DNA of 64,000 bases from Cryptomeria japonica (GCF_030272615.1 NC_081407.1:96951897-97015896), one strand, 5' to 3'. Positions 48,101-58,235 are shown, counted from the stretch's first letter. The notes: a model not told the origin generated them from the letters alone. A program made the numbers and translations.

Positions 48101-48447
48101 GGAGTCAATGTTGCCAGTAACTTGCCGTCTGGCGTTGAGATCGTCTTCCGCTCTAGATTGTAACGTGTTGCACATTCCAAGACTAGATCTGGGCATTGAA
48201 TGGCGGGAGGAAAGCCAGCTGCTGCAACTATTCCACTTCTCACAATCTTGACAGCTGTCGGAGATGGATTGTGTCCTGCAATTCCGAACATTCTTATCTT
48301 GAATGCAGCCTAGTTGAACGTGCCGAAGTTGGTATCACTGATCTCTTCCCATCTTGAATTCAACCGAGAATGGGGAAGAAAACCCTCCGTCTCTGCTTTG
48401 ATCATTGTCTGCCTGGAGATAGTAGCTGTCCTGCTAGGTTCCGCCAT
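45151..48447 (-). pseudogene. 1,098-residue ORF of unknown function, four nonsense codons
   Basis: One minus-strand phase runs from ATG 48447 (MAEPSRTATISRQTM) to TGA at 45153-45151. It is broken only at codons 46 (TAG), 256 (TGA), 571 (TAG) and 1033 (TAG), each explicable by one C-to-T change. About residues 55-400 form a folded-looking domain: ECATRYNLERKTISTPDG, LATLTPEAIGEAFGIPSH, WMFFYIGEIMNSNTLIDW, LISHYLHEQL. The LTPEAIGEAFGIP stretch is faintly reminiscent of plant-transposon-associated domains, but no family is claimed. About 560-800 is a Pro/Glu/Arg-rich linker. A likely coiled coil (KLLKSKAKCKRLKEENELL) lies near residues 805-835. The C-terminus is alpha-helical and acidic. GC content is clearly above the AT-rich surroundings. 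A TATA box lies 110 bp upstream and an LTR-like block directly downstream. It is probably retroelement cargo. Confidence 0.75.
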
Positions 48448-48557
48448 CTTGGGAATACTTCAAAATGATGAAATAGAGACTAAGTATAAAAAACTTTTCA
48501 CTTCTTCACTCTTCCTTTCCTGAATCTCGAACGTGAAAAATGAAATGTTTTTTCCAA

Positions 48558-48565
48558 CTTATATA
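48558..48565 (-). promoter_or_regulatory. TATA box upstream of the unknown 1,098-residue ORF
   Basis: TATATAAG on the minus strand, about 110 bp before ATG 48447, is a plausible core promoter spacing for a plant transcript with a short leader. Confidence 0.5.
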
Positions 48566-49094
48566 GAATTCTCAAGAGGCATCAAATTAGTAACTGTATT
48601 TATGGCATGTCATACTTTCCTTAATCACTACGACATGCAAGGCAGTTTCCCATGCGTGTGAGTTCCAATTTAGAGCCTTCCTTAAATGCTCCCAGTCATG
48701 CGTCATACCTGGAAGATTCCTCCTACCAACTCGTTGATTCCATACTTTCCAATTTTGGAGGGAGATTGCAGGATTTTTCTCAGGATTTGCTCAATTCCAC
48801 TCCGACTTGTCATCTCGTGTCGTCGAAGGAACTTTCCCGGCTTTTCTCCATATCCCTATTTTTTAGGGATCTTCCTAAATTTTAGGAGTCAGGTTCATTG
48901 GATGGGGAATTTCATCCCGATTCGGAATCTATAAAAATGTCCATATTTGGCCGGGATTTGATGTCTAAAAATAGCATAATTGAAAATTCACCCGAGGGGA
49001 ATTTCTACTTTTTATTCTTCCTTGACTCCTTGGAATCCGTGCCTTAGGCAAATTTTCAAATTTTCTGTTTGGGTGAAATTTTACCATGCCAAGG

Positions 49095-49700
49095 ATTCAT
49101 GAATATTCCACTTGTGAATGCCTTCATGGATTCAACGCCCCAGATCAGACCTGGGCGCATTTTGGCTCTGTCCATGGAGAGGCGGAAAATTGTACTTATG
49201 AATGCCTTCTTGATTTCAACGCCCCAGGCCTGACCTGGGTGCATTTTTGCCATGTCCATGGAGAGGCGGAAAATTGCTCTTGTGAATGACTCCTTGGTTT
49301 CAGTGCCCCAGACTTGGCTTGGGCGCATTTTCACCCTGTCCATGGAGAGGTGGAAAATTGTACTTATGAATGCCTTCTTGATTTCAGTGCCCCAGGCCTG
49401 ACCTGGGCGCATTTTTGCCATGTCCATGGAGAGGCGGAAAATTGCTCTTGTGAATGACTCCTTGGTTTCAGTGCCCCAGGCCTGACCTGGGCACATTTTT
49501 GCCATGTCCATGGAGAGGCGGAAAATTGCTCTTGTGAATGACTCCTTGGTTTCAGCGCCCCAAACTTGGCTTGGGCACATTTTCACCCTGTCCATGGAGA
49601 GGCAGAAAATTGTACTTATGAATGCCTTCTTGATTTCAGCGCCCCAGGCCTGACCTGGGTGCATTTTCACCCTATCCATGGAGAGGTGGATTTTCTCGCT
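49095..49700. repeat. 84-bp tandem repeat, about seven copies
   Basis: TCCATGGAGAGG recurs at 49171, 49255, 49339, 49423, 49507, 49591 and 49675, always exactly 84 bp apart. Two sub-types (GAATGCCTTCTTGATTTC and GAATGACTCCTTGGTTTC) are mixed along the array. The period is 28 codons, and the minus strand stays open through the array (49811-49056) as LSMDRVKMRPGQAWG-type units. Confidence 0.95.
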
Positions 49701-50015
49701 TGTGAATGACTTCCAGACTTGGCCTATTTTGACCTTCTGTGCTTTTGGAGTGTTTTCCTGAACTTTCCATTTTAAGCATGGATTTCCAGCACTTGACCCA
49801 TTTCTGGCCACCTTTGTCTGCTATCTGACTTTCCGGAAATAGAAATGCTTGTGAATGCCTGATCCTTGTCGCTCTGGCTGACTGACCCTGCTTGTAATAA
49901 CTTTCCAAAAATAGAAACTTTCCAGGTGTCAGCATTAGATCCCTGAACCGGGTGCAATAATGACTTACTATAAATAGAAACTTACTAAAAATAGAAATTA
50001 CTAAAAATAGTAAGT

Positions 50016-51064
50016 TTGATTTTTGGCAAAATGGCCATTTTTAGTTCCATACAAACCACTGCGCAGGCACCTTTGTGTGCCACACGGGCGGAAGTTCCGG
50101 TCAGCCCCTCGGCTGACCCAATGTTGTTGGCCTTAAATAGTGGTCAGCATCCTGTTGTAGTAGAGATGGGAATTCTCGGGGCTATCCTCAAAGACACCAT
50201 CGTGGACGGAGGTTCGGGGGTGAATGTACTGCCAGAGGATACGTGGAAGAAGCTGGGGAAGCCAACACTATGGCCACCCACGTTCAACTTGGTAGGTGCA
50301 AACCAGCACGACATCAAGCCACTCGGCACCCTGATGGCCCAGCCAGTCACCATCGGCACGCAACCTTTCATACTAGATTTTGTGGTAATCCCACTCAAGA
50401 AGAAGGGGTACGACGCCATCTTAGGCAGAGGGTGGCTGGTTACAGCAAAGGTGAACCACGACTGGAAAAAGAACACCCTTTCTATGGAGAAACAGGTGCG
50501 GAAGTACACCATTGATCTGAGGACCCAGGTTGTTGACAAGGAACTGACATCATCTTCGGAATCGGAGGGTGAAGGAAAAGGCTACCCGAGGGACGAAGGA
50601 CGGGGCTGCAAGCAGCCCAACGACGAAGGGATTCTCAAACGAGGAGAGTACTCCGAGGATGAGACGGGGTCATTGAACGGGCTCTTCCACTGGCAGATGG
50701 AGGATTATGAAATGTTCCAGAGCTACAGGCTCAAAGTAGAGGAACCAGAGCAAGTAACAGAGGAGGTGTACCTGCCAAAATACATAGAATATTGGAAGGG
50801 AGACGCCCCAAACCTCGGTGACATAGATAATCCGAAGATCAATTGTGTCGGCAACAATTGGAACCCTGTGTGGAAGGCCGCAGCCTTCAAAATCTTTATT
50901 CTTCTTCTTCTTCTTATGTACGGGAAGGAGACCGTGGTCCCTGTAGAATTTGTGGTTCCAGGTCTTCGGATGGCCATCGAAAATAGACTTGCCACCAACG
51001 GGTCCAAATTGAAACCCTACCACAAGAAGCGCACAGGGGACCCGAGAGGCCAGAAGGACACTTG
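50016..51064 (+). pseudogene. Gypsy Pol with internal deletion: protease fused to integrase tail
   Basis: The 349-residue frame starts with a retropepsin: DTIVDGGSGVNVLPEDTWKK and KKKGYDAILGRGWLVTAKVN, then NHDWKKNTLSMEK. An acidic Ser/Glu-rich linker follows (about residues 180-240). Near residue 305 the text becomes LMYGKETVVPVEFVVPGLRM and AIENRLATNGSKLKPYHKK, which in intact Gypsy Pol lies at the C-terminal end of integrase. RT, RNase H and the integrase core, about 1,000 residues, are missing, and the frame remains open across the junction (near 50900, by a CTT repeat). The active-site form D-G-G is as in Tat-type proteases. A product would have protease only. Confidence 0.82.
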
Positions 51065-51239
51065 AGAGTCTGGAGGGGGACCCGATAGGATGGAAGGGGA
51101 CTCGAGAGGCCGAGCAGGCGACTTGAGAGGCACAGGACCAACACGGGAGACTCTTGGGCGAGGAAAACCGAGAAGGATGAAGGGCGATCCCAGAGACAGG
51201 GGACCCGAGCCGACGACTCCCTAGACAACTAAACTGGGA

Positions 51240-51340
51240 AATTGAAAAAAAAAAAAATTTACGATCATACGAGTCCGTACGGTAGTTGACCGTATGACTT
51301 GAAGAAGAGAGAAAAAAAAAAAAAAAAAGAAAGAAGAGAA
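51240..51340. repeat. Two A-rich/GA-rich runs
   Basis: Poly-A at 51246-51257, then GAAGAAGAGAGA and a longer poly-A at 51313-51328. They flank CCGTACGGTAG and its partial inverse GACCGTATGAC. Confidence 0.8.
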
Positions 51341-51344
51341 GAAA

Positions 51345-51572
51345 GACACGGTGGAACCACCATACGGTAGCACCACCGGCGGTGGAACCACCGTACGATA
51401 GGACCACCGTGCAGTGGCAACACCGACAGTGGGACCACCGGCAGTGGAACCACCATGCGGTAGCACCACCATGCGGTGGGACCACCGACGGTGGAACCAC
51501 CATGCGGTGGCAACACCGGCGGTGGGACCATCGTACGATAGCACCACCATGCGGTGGGACCACCGCTGCCGC
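51345..51572. repeat. About 15-bp GC-rich hairpin repeat (CGGTGGNACCACCAT)
   Basis: About fourteen imperfect units of CGGTGG(A/G/C)ACCACC(A/G)(T/G) follow each other. Each is self-complementary (GGTGG...CCACC). The surrounding 51270-51970 also has at least five CCGTACGG or CCGTACG palindromes. All six frames are open over parts of it because the period is a multiple of three. Confidence 0.92.
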
Positions 51573-51794
51573 GGAGCATGGAGACATAAACGCAGCCGCA
51601 CAAACACACACGCAGTCGCTTCGTCGTCAGTGGTCACTGTACGGTTGAACTGCGTTGGGCGTGCGGAAGGAGGACCGTACGGTGTGCACAGTTGAGCATG
51701 TTGTCCGTACGTTGGAGGTGTGTCCGTACGGTAAGGAGGGTGTCGACCACACGAAAAGGTGGCCGCATGATTGGAGGTGCGACAGGGAGCACAC

Positions 51795-51895
51795 CTGGGG
51801 CGCTGCCCCCGGACCCCGCGAGGGGCGCTGCCCCTCGACCCCACTGGGGCGCTGCCCCAGACCCTGCGAGGGGCACTGCCCTAGACCCCCAGTTT
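51795..51895. repeat. Four GGGGCGCTGCCCC hairpin units
   Basis: GGGGCGCTGCCCC, AGGGGCGCTGCCCCT, GGGGCGCTGCCCC and AGGGGCACTGCCCT are spaced 25-28 bp apart and linked by GACCCNGCGA words. Confidence 0.93.
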
Positions 51896-52219
51896 ATTTT
51901 TTGAGCTTCAGTACACTTGTTGGAGTTGGGCGAAGGGCATTAGAGATGTCACGATAAGTGTTGTGGTTGTCCGTACTGTGAGAAAGAAGCCTGTAGCTAA
52001 GCATTGGCGGGGAAGCCATAAGCCGTAGAGGGAGACGGATTTGGAGGTTGCGAACAAACAAAGTTTGAGGGAAGGCATTGCAGGTCCGCGCAGTTGTATG
52101 ACACCAGGGAGTTATTCAGTTCAGTTATTAGCCTTTGGGGAGTGTGATGGAGGATTTGAGGTGTCTCCTAGCCTTTGTGCCAGCGGGTTGTGGCCACCTC
52201 CAGGCAGGAATGGTATGCT

Positions 52220-52620
52220 TTGAGGAACTTGGAGTATGTCTCAGCTGGATGTGAGGTTGCCTTGGTGGATGCAAAGAGGGCTCGGGAGGAGCTGACCACC
52301 AGGTTGGAGGCAGTACTAGCGTGAGACATAGCTCAGTGTACCCAAGAGTTGGATGCCGAGAGGGCAGCGCGGGTGGCTATCAAGGACAAATTGGCTAGGG
52401 AGACAATATCATTTGAGTAGCAATTGGTGGAGGCCGAGACTGAAAAACATGTTTTGCAGACAAGTTTGGTTTAGGCACAAGAGAACTGTGATGTCAAAGA
52501 TGCACTTGAGCATCGGATGGTAGCAGCCAAGGGTTTTCAAGCGAGGACGCAGCAGGTGCATGGGTTCCAGGCTCGACTGGCGTCAGCAGTTCTGTTTAAT
52601 GTCATTTCTATTTTGTATTA
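52220..52620 (+). pseudogene. Coiled-coil ORF remnant before the Gypsy 3' LTR
   Basis: One frame reads YVSAGCEVALVDAKRAREEL, TTRLEAVLA, stop, DIAQCTQELDAERAARVAIK, stop, QLVEAETEKHVLQTSLV, stop, AQENCDVKDALEHRMVAA, and ends at TAA 52618-52620. The Ala/Glu/Arg/Leu pattern predicts a long coiled coil. Three stops interrupt it (GAG-TAG, GCG-TGA and GTT-TAG contexts). It lies between the deleted Gypsy Pol and the 3' LTR, in sense orientation, where extra ORFs occur in plant Gypsy elements. Confidence 0.55.
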
Positions 52621-52648
52621 AGTCGTCCGAAGACGACTTCTTTTCTTT

Positions 52649-52660
52649 TGGGGGGGATGA
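52649..52660 (+). other. Polypurine tract of plus-strand Gypsy
   Basis: TGGGGGGGATGA stands directly before the LTR start TGTTAGCGGC. Confidence 0.75.
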
Positions 52661-52926
52661 TGTTAGCGGCATTATTGTACACAAACATAAGACTAGTTAA
52701 TTAAGTTGTAATTGTTTTGGTTAGTTGGCAACCGAGGGGTGGTCGTTGCAGTGCGACGGTTGGCGCTCGCACCAACTCGGTATCTTTATATACTTTCGAA
52801 TGTAACTTGTAACGGGGAACGAATTATGAATGGAATAACATATCTGATACTTGTCTGATATCGATGGCGTTCTTATTCTGCATTACGTACTTTATGCTTT
52901 AAGTTATTCACCCGAGAGGGTAAACA
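52661..52926 (+). repeat. Gypsy 3' LTR (266 bp)
   Basis: It starts TGTTAGCGGC after a G-rich polypurine tract and ends GAGGGTAAACA. A TATA-like TTTATATAC lies at 52785-52793. No 5' partner was found to the left, so the element is truncated or rearranged there. Its right edge abuts a Copia gag frame. Confidence 0.75.
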
Positions 52927-52932
52927 AGATAA

Positions 52933-53456
52933 ATAACACTAGTAGAGCTCTTGCATTAAAGCAACAGCTCCATCATGTAAAAATGATCAAGGGTGAATCT
53001 ATCACCTCATACTTCATGAGGATAATAGAACTGAGAGACCAACTCTCCACCATTGGTCACACAATTGAAAGTAAAGAATTAACCATGTTGGCCCTCAATG
53101 GTATCGCTTCTTCTTGGGAATCATTCATTCAAGGGATAAGTGCATGATCTAAACTTCCTAACTTTGATCGTCTAAAAACTGATTGCATTCAAGAAGAGTC
53201 GAGACTAATCACAAGAGGGATTGGACATAGCTCCATAAGTGAAGATATTCATGTTCTTGCCTCGCACTACTCAAAGAAGAAAGGTAAGAAAGGGCATTTC
53301 AAAAGAAGGAAGGATATTTCAGAAATCCAATGCTTTAGATGTGACAAATATGGTCACTACGCAATGAAAGGTCCAACCAAGACTATGCCTCAAGCTTCCA
53401 TTGCGGATGTTGATGAGACTCTTCCACAAAAGGATTCAAATGGATTCATATTCTGA
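52933..53456 (+). pseudogene. Copia-3 Gag fragment
   Basis: The frame reads SRALALKQQLHHVKMIKGES, ITSYFMRIIELRDQLSTIG, ELTMLALNGIASSWESFIQG, then a TGA at 53145 (former CGA likely), then KLPNFDRLKTDCIQEESRL and a zinc knuckle CFRCDKYGHYAMKG, where the last Cys is Gly. This is the C-terminal half of a UBN2-type Copia Gag. The N-terminal half is missing because the Gypsy LTR ends just before it. Confidence 0.82.
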
Positions 53457-54345
53457 TTTGAAAGAGATAAGTTTTATGATTGAATAATGTTCATGAATTT
53501 CATATGTAGTTATTAATTCATGCTATTACATTATGTGTGTTATTTGTGAAACAACATTGTTAGCAGATGTTTGCTTAAGACAAACTATATTTGGATATCT
53601 TGTTTTTAAATTTATTCAATTTACTATGAGAAACTTGTCTCTTACATACAAGACATCTTTAGAATCACAGCCTGTTGCTTTTCAAGTTATAGAGTTTTTG
53701 AAGTTCTACGTGTGATGAAGAGATTGAAATTCAGGAGGAATATGCAGAGGACTTTAGTGGAGATTCTGAGATTTTGTATATCCAAATTTTTATAAATATT
53801 TACCTGCAGAGGTGCAACAGTTCACTTGTGAAGACCATAGAGGCACTTGTGCTAGTAATGATAGCATCTAGGGTTACAAAGCCAAGATTGAGACAAGAGG
53901 GCTCTCTTAGTGAGAGAGAGCATACTGAAAGGGGATTTTGTTCTAAATCTCAAGATAATCATATTCATGCCTAGGGATTGATCTTATGACATAAGATCCA
54001 TGGTGGTTTTGGATCTGGCACTTCCAACCATATGAGGATTATACCAGATGATGAGAGTCTCCTAAAGAAAGATATCTTCCATGATTGGGACCATGTGAGC
54101 AGGGGATGATTCCGTGACAGAGGGAGCAGCTAAGAGGATGTGCTTCTATTGATATCTGAGGATCTTGGTTATATTGGTTCAGAGGGAGTGGACCATGTCA
54201 AGATGGTTTCTCTAGTGATCAGTCAAAGGACTATGATTCATGAGATGGAGTCCCATTTATGTAGGCTGGAAGACCTTTATGCTGACTTCTAGGTCATGAT
54301 ATTCCTGGATAGATGAATACTTGGTGAGCTTGGAATACACCAAGA
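53457..54345. other. Degenerate Copia-3 interior
   Basis: No clear protease, integrase or RT motif could be read. It lies between a Copia Gag and a Copia RNase H end on the same strand, so it is probably the shortened and decayed pol region. Confidence 0.4.
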
Positions 54346-54447
54346 GTGATGCAGACTCCAACATTGTATTTCATGAAAGGTCAAAGCATGTGGAGATCAA
54401 GTATTACTATGTCAGAGACATGGTGGAAAGGTATGTTATTCACTAAT
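54346..54447 (+). pseudogene. Copia-3 RNase H C-terminal fragment
   Basis: The text DADSNIVFHERSKHVEIKYY, then YVRDMVERYVI matches the end of Copia RNase H (HERSKHIxIRYHFIRE-type). It is followed by a TAA. Everything between Gag (53456) and here is shorter than a normal pol, implying a large internal deletion. Confidence 0.7.
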
Positions 54448-54639
54448 GTATTCTTCTTTTCAAAAGATGTTTGAAAGTGTAAACTCTTGTGATTGCATTT
54501 CTCTTTGAGAGAGACTTAAGGAGAAAGCCCTTATCTACACCCTCTGATATGGTTCATGGTACATGTGTGCGTGACTCCATGACAATTTTGGTTCAGTGCT
54601 TGATGAGCCCCTATGAACATTATTGTGAGATGACGATCT

Positions 54640-55095
54640 CTCAATAGTGAACACTTGTACATCTGATCATTATCGTAAGGTGACAATCTTACGATATTGA
54701 TTGATCATACCATTATGATGGATATCATGGTATGTCATATCTATGGATATGTCATAATGGTTTATATCTCTAGTAGTAATATCTATGGATATGCCATAAT
54801 GGTGGATATCATGAGACGTGATATCCATGGATAAGAAATAATGGTGGATATTACACAAAGAGATATTCATGGTGGATTTCATGTGACATGAAATCCATGG
54901 ACATGCCATGAAGTAATATCTTTAGATATACCATGATGGCGGATATCATGAGACGTGATATCCGTGGACAACCCATAATGGTGGATATTACATTTTTATT
55001 TTTTTTTAAACATTTATGGTGGATATCATGTGACTTGATATACGTGGATATACCATAACTCCTGATATCACAATGAGTTGATATCTTTCTCTCAC
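54640..55095. repeat. Hairpin satellite of GGATATCATGAGACGTGATATCC units
   Basis: About ten imperfect units of roughly 40 bp contain GGATATCATG(A/T)GAC(G/A/T)TGATATCC-like inverted repeats separated by ATGGACATACCATAATGGT-like spacers. The left part also has TATCGTAAGGTGACAATCTTACGATA-type stems (about 54671-54697). Confidence 0.85.
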
Positions 55096-55178
55096 ACAAT
55101 AGATGAAGCTATTGTGTTCACAATATGTGATATAACTTATTTAAAGGACAGAAGAATTCCTCCCTAGCTAAGAGGGAG

Positions 55179-56000
55179 TGTTGAAGATATTATAGCTACG
55201 GTTGGATTCCTCTGACCAACCTAACTAATCCAAATGACTAATTGGCCTATCAGCCTTAGACATTTGTGTGTAATCAACTTACTTGTTCTTGTTCGTATTA
55301 TTATGTTCAGATCAGTTAGACTACCTGCGATTACTGATTGATCATATTACATAATTGCTATCACGTGTATATCCATTATCGTATTGCATCACATTTGGTT
55401 ATGAACGGTTTTACATAACCGATTCCATCTATTAGTGTATTGGTTAATATCGTTTATGGTTGTTTGTTATTAATTATACATAATCGATTATATCTGTATC
55501 GGTTTGGTTATTATTCCGATTACATTCGTGAATCGGTTTGTCTTCAATAGCCATCGGTCTCTTGGTAAAGAGTCACAAGCTCTTAGGAAGACTTTGAATT
55601 TCATATATAAGTATGATATATCTCCTTTGGAAGGAAACTAGAACAAGACATCAACAAGTCAATAATATACTGTATACGTGAATATATACATATAGATCGT
55701 GGGAAGTCAAATACTGCAGTCCGCAATATATATACATATATATAGTTTGTGACTATATACAGACAGCAGAAACAATATCAGATTGAATGTGATAAATTGG
55801 AATCACACGGCATACGGTAGATTTAACATATCATCTGCAAATGAATATAACAGCATACAAGTAGATTGATTCAGATAGTTCTTCACACTAGCAATAGGTC
55901 AAATATATATAAATCGGACTGGAGTCTATTTATATTCTATTGTGATCAAAACTAAATTTTTTTTAAATACCTGTCTATTATAAACCTGATCTAAAATTAA
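55179..56000 (+). repeat. Copia-3 3' LTR (right end uncertain)
   Basis: AGAGGGAGTG directly before 55181 is a typical Copia polypurine tract, and TGTTGAAGATATTATAG at 55179 a typical LTR start. The right end could not be set; the AT-rich text runs to about 55990. Confidence 0.6.
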
Positions 56001-56390
56001 TAGAATTGGTATTGCTTGAGGACAAGCAATCGTGGAGAGGGAAGACTATAATGTCTTCTTTTTGCTCCAAGTCAGTTGTGCTTCCATTAGCCTATTCTTG
56101 GGGTTCCCATAGGCTAAGCAGAGTTGGTTAGGGGACTCAGTGTTTTGTAGTGAGCTCAAGCCTACAATTTCAGTGTGTTTTGATGGCATTTGTATTTTCG
56201 GCACATGCTAGTTTTAGTAAGTGCCATTTTGGGCACTTGCTATCAATTTCAATTCCCCCTTCACTTCGGAGTGAAGTGTTCTTGATTTCTATACCTTAGC
56301 AAGTTTTCTAAGGTGTTTAGCATAATATTTTATATTTTTCACCTAAGTGATCAAAAAGGTTGCCTTAATTTATAACTTTTGTGATTAAAG

Positions 56391-56640
56391 TGCTTATAAA
56401 GTGGCACCAAAAGTGGACACCTAGGTAAGAGGGGAAGACGTAAGTGATGAAAAGGCTTATAAAGTGACCCCAAAAGTGGACACCTAGGTAAGAGGGGAAG
56501 ACGTAAGTGATGATGAAAAGGCTTATAAAGTGACCCCAAAAGTGGATGCTTGGGTAAGGGGGGATGACATAAGTGATGAAAATGCTTATAAAGTGACCCC
56601 TAAAGTGGACGCCGAGGAAAGCGGGGGGATTTAAGTGATT
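56391..56640. repeat. 63-66-bp tandem repeat, four copies
   Basis: GCTTATAAAGTG starts copies at 56392, 56455, 56521 and 56584. One copy carries a 3-bp TGA insertion, so all periods are multiples of three. The last copy is the most diverged. It lies about 80-300 bp upstream of the TATA box at 56719, a position where LTR enhancer repeats are found. Confidence 0.92.
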
Positions 56641-56718
56641 TTTCAAAATTTATATTGAGAATTTTTAGGGGAAAATAACATATTCAAATTTGTGTTGTCC
56701 TAACTTTTCCATCCAACT

Positions 56719-56727
56719 CTATAAATA
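56719..56727 (+). promoter_or_regulatory. TATA box in LTR-like block
   Basis: CTATAAATA on the plus strand, followed by ATGAGTTGTGGCTC and a T/C-rich stretch. Confidence 0.5.
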
Positions 56728-57715
56728 TGAGTTGTGGCTCTCATTTCTCCATTTTGCTTGCGCACACATAACAAGATGTTGTTGAAATGAACTTGGAGAG
56801 TTCTTTAAGAGATTGTTGAGGACAAAAACCCTCTACAGTTCATCTCATTCCATGGTGCAAGATCCACCCTTGCTGGGTGTTGCTTTTCAGATAGAGTTTT
56901 CATTCTTTGCTCGAAGTTTGGTGATAAGGGTTTGATGAAGATGACAATTTATAAGGTATTTTGATTTGGATTTCCTGTTTTTGGTGTGATTTATGTTTAT
57001 TCTGAGTGTTGTTCAAGTTTCAAGAGTTTTTGGAGGTATTTTCCAATGCTAGCCATACCATTCCAGCTACCTTGAGATTCACATTTTTGCTCATATCTTC
57101 GAAAAAAAGACATTATTCTGAGCATTGTCTCAAAGGTTTTCTTATGCCTAGGCAATGAGGACGCATATGTAAAATGTGGGCTTTGGTTTGGCATTTATCT
57201 TCTAGCTCAAGTTGCCCCTTGCAAGTAACACTCAACTTGGGTATTGGCACATGGGAATTTGTGAGGTGTTTTCCTCTGTTTGAAGGCTGCAAAATCATCC
57301 TTTGAAGGCCTCTAAGGGTTCCTAACAGATCTGGATCAGTTTGGAAGGTAAAAGAAATGACTGGAAATTCTTATGTGAATCGCCCCTGTGCATTTCTTAC
57401 TCGTTTGCTGGAGCGTACTTCTGAGTTGGTTTTCTGAGTTAAAAAGGGCCTGATTATGTTGAATGGTGATTGAGATGTGACTGAAACTTTATTGCAGACC
57501 TGTGGTAGCCTTTGGAGGAGTTTTTGATGGTGATTTGGAATGATTTTCAGACCTGTAGCAGCAAGAAGACACATAATTTTGAAGGTGCTTATGTATAGTT
57601 ATTTGCCAAGTTCATACTTTATTTGTAATGTCCAATTTGAATGCCAAAATATCCTAATTTTGTGCACAGCAGTATGTATGATTCATGTATTTCAATTTTA
57701 GATGATGTTGATCAC

Positions 57716-58078
57716 ATACTCAAACTTGAAGAGTACTCGGCAAGCCCAAAATTATGAACTCAGCAAAAACTCGAGGAAAACTCGACAAAACTCGGCAACT
57801 CAGAAAGTACTAAAAATTAAATTCTCTTAAAGAAACATATTATATTTGTAAAATTCAATTACAAAATGTACTAAATTAAAAAATGACATCTCAAAAGGGA
57901 AAAGGCATGGTTTTTAGCAAAAATAACATGTGAAAAATGCATTTTAACCAGCATTTTACATGTGTCAACATTTTTACCCATGTTTTTTTGTGTCTATAAA
58001 AACTCACCCAACAAAAAATATAGAGAGTACTCAGCAACTCGGAGAGTACTCGCAGAGTTTACAAACTACGATATTGAT
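57716..58078. mobile_element. MITE-like segment with ACTCGG repeats at both ends
   Basis: The left end reads CAAACTTGAAGAGTACTCGG and the right end, reverse-complemented, GTAAACTCTGCGAGTACTCT. Several ACTCGGCAA/ACTCGAC words lie near each end (57730-57815 and 58040-58070), with an AT-rich centre. No TSD was fixed. Confidence 0.5.
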
Positions 58079-58235
58079 AATACTTTTCCATAGAAATGTA
58101 TTTGCCATGAATGAATGAAACAAATCGGATCAGTAATTGCAAGTGTTTAATCTTTATTCGTATTGACATACATTCATGTGTTAAATCACTACATCAGAAA
58201 AAAAAAAAAAAAATCAGGGGTATATAATATATATT

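Larger units (their letters stand above)
56010..57700 (+). repeat. Gypsy-type LTR-like block with TATA box
   Basis: TTGCTTGAGGACAAGCAATCG at 56008-56028 followed by a purine-rich GTGGAGAGGGAAGAC resembles the pre-3'-LTR context of Tat/Athila-type Gypsy elements. A TATA box (CTATAAATA, 56719-56727) lies inside. No coding region or PBS was found after it, so it may be a solo LTR. Limits are approximate. Confidence 0.45.

Noticed and set aside
50670-51844. Large minus-strand frames of 200-313 residues
   Set aside because: They overlap the Gypsy protease/integrase-tail frame and the 15-bp hairpin repeats. The repeat period, a multiple of three, keeps many frames open by chance.
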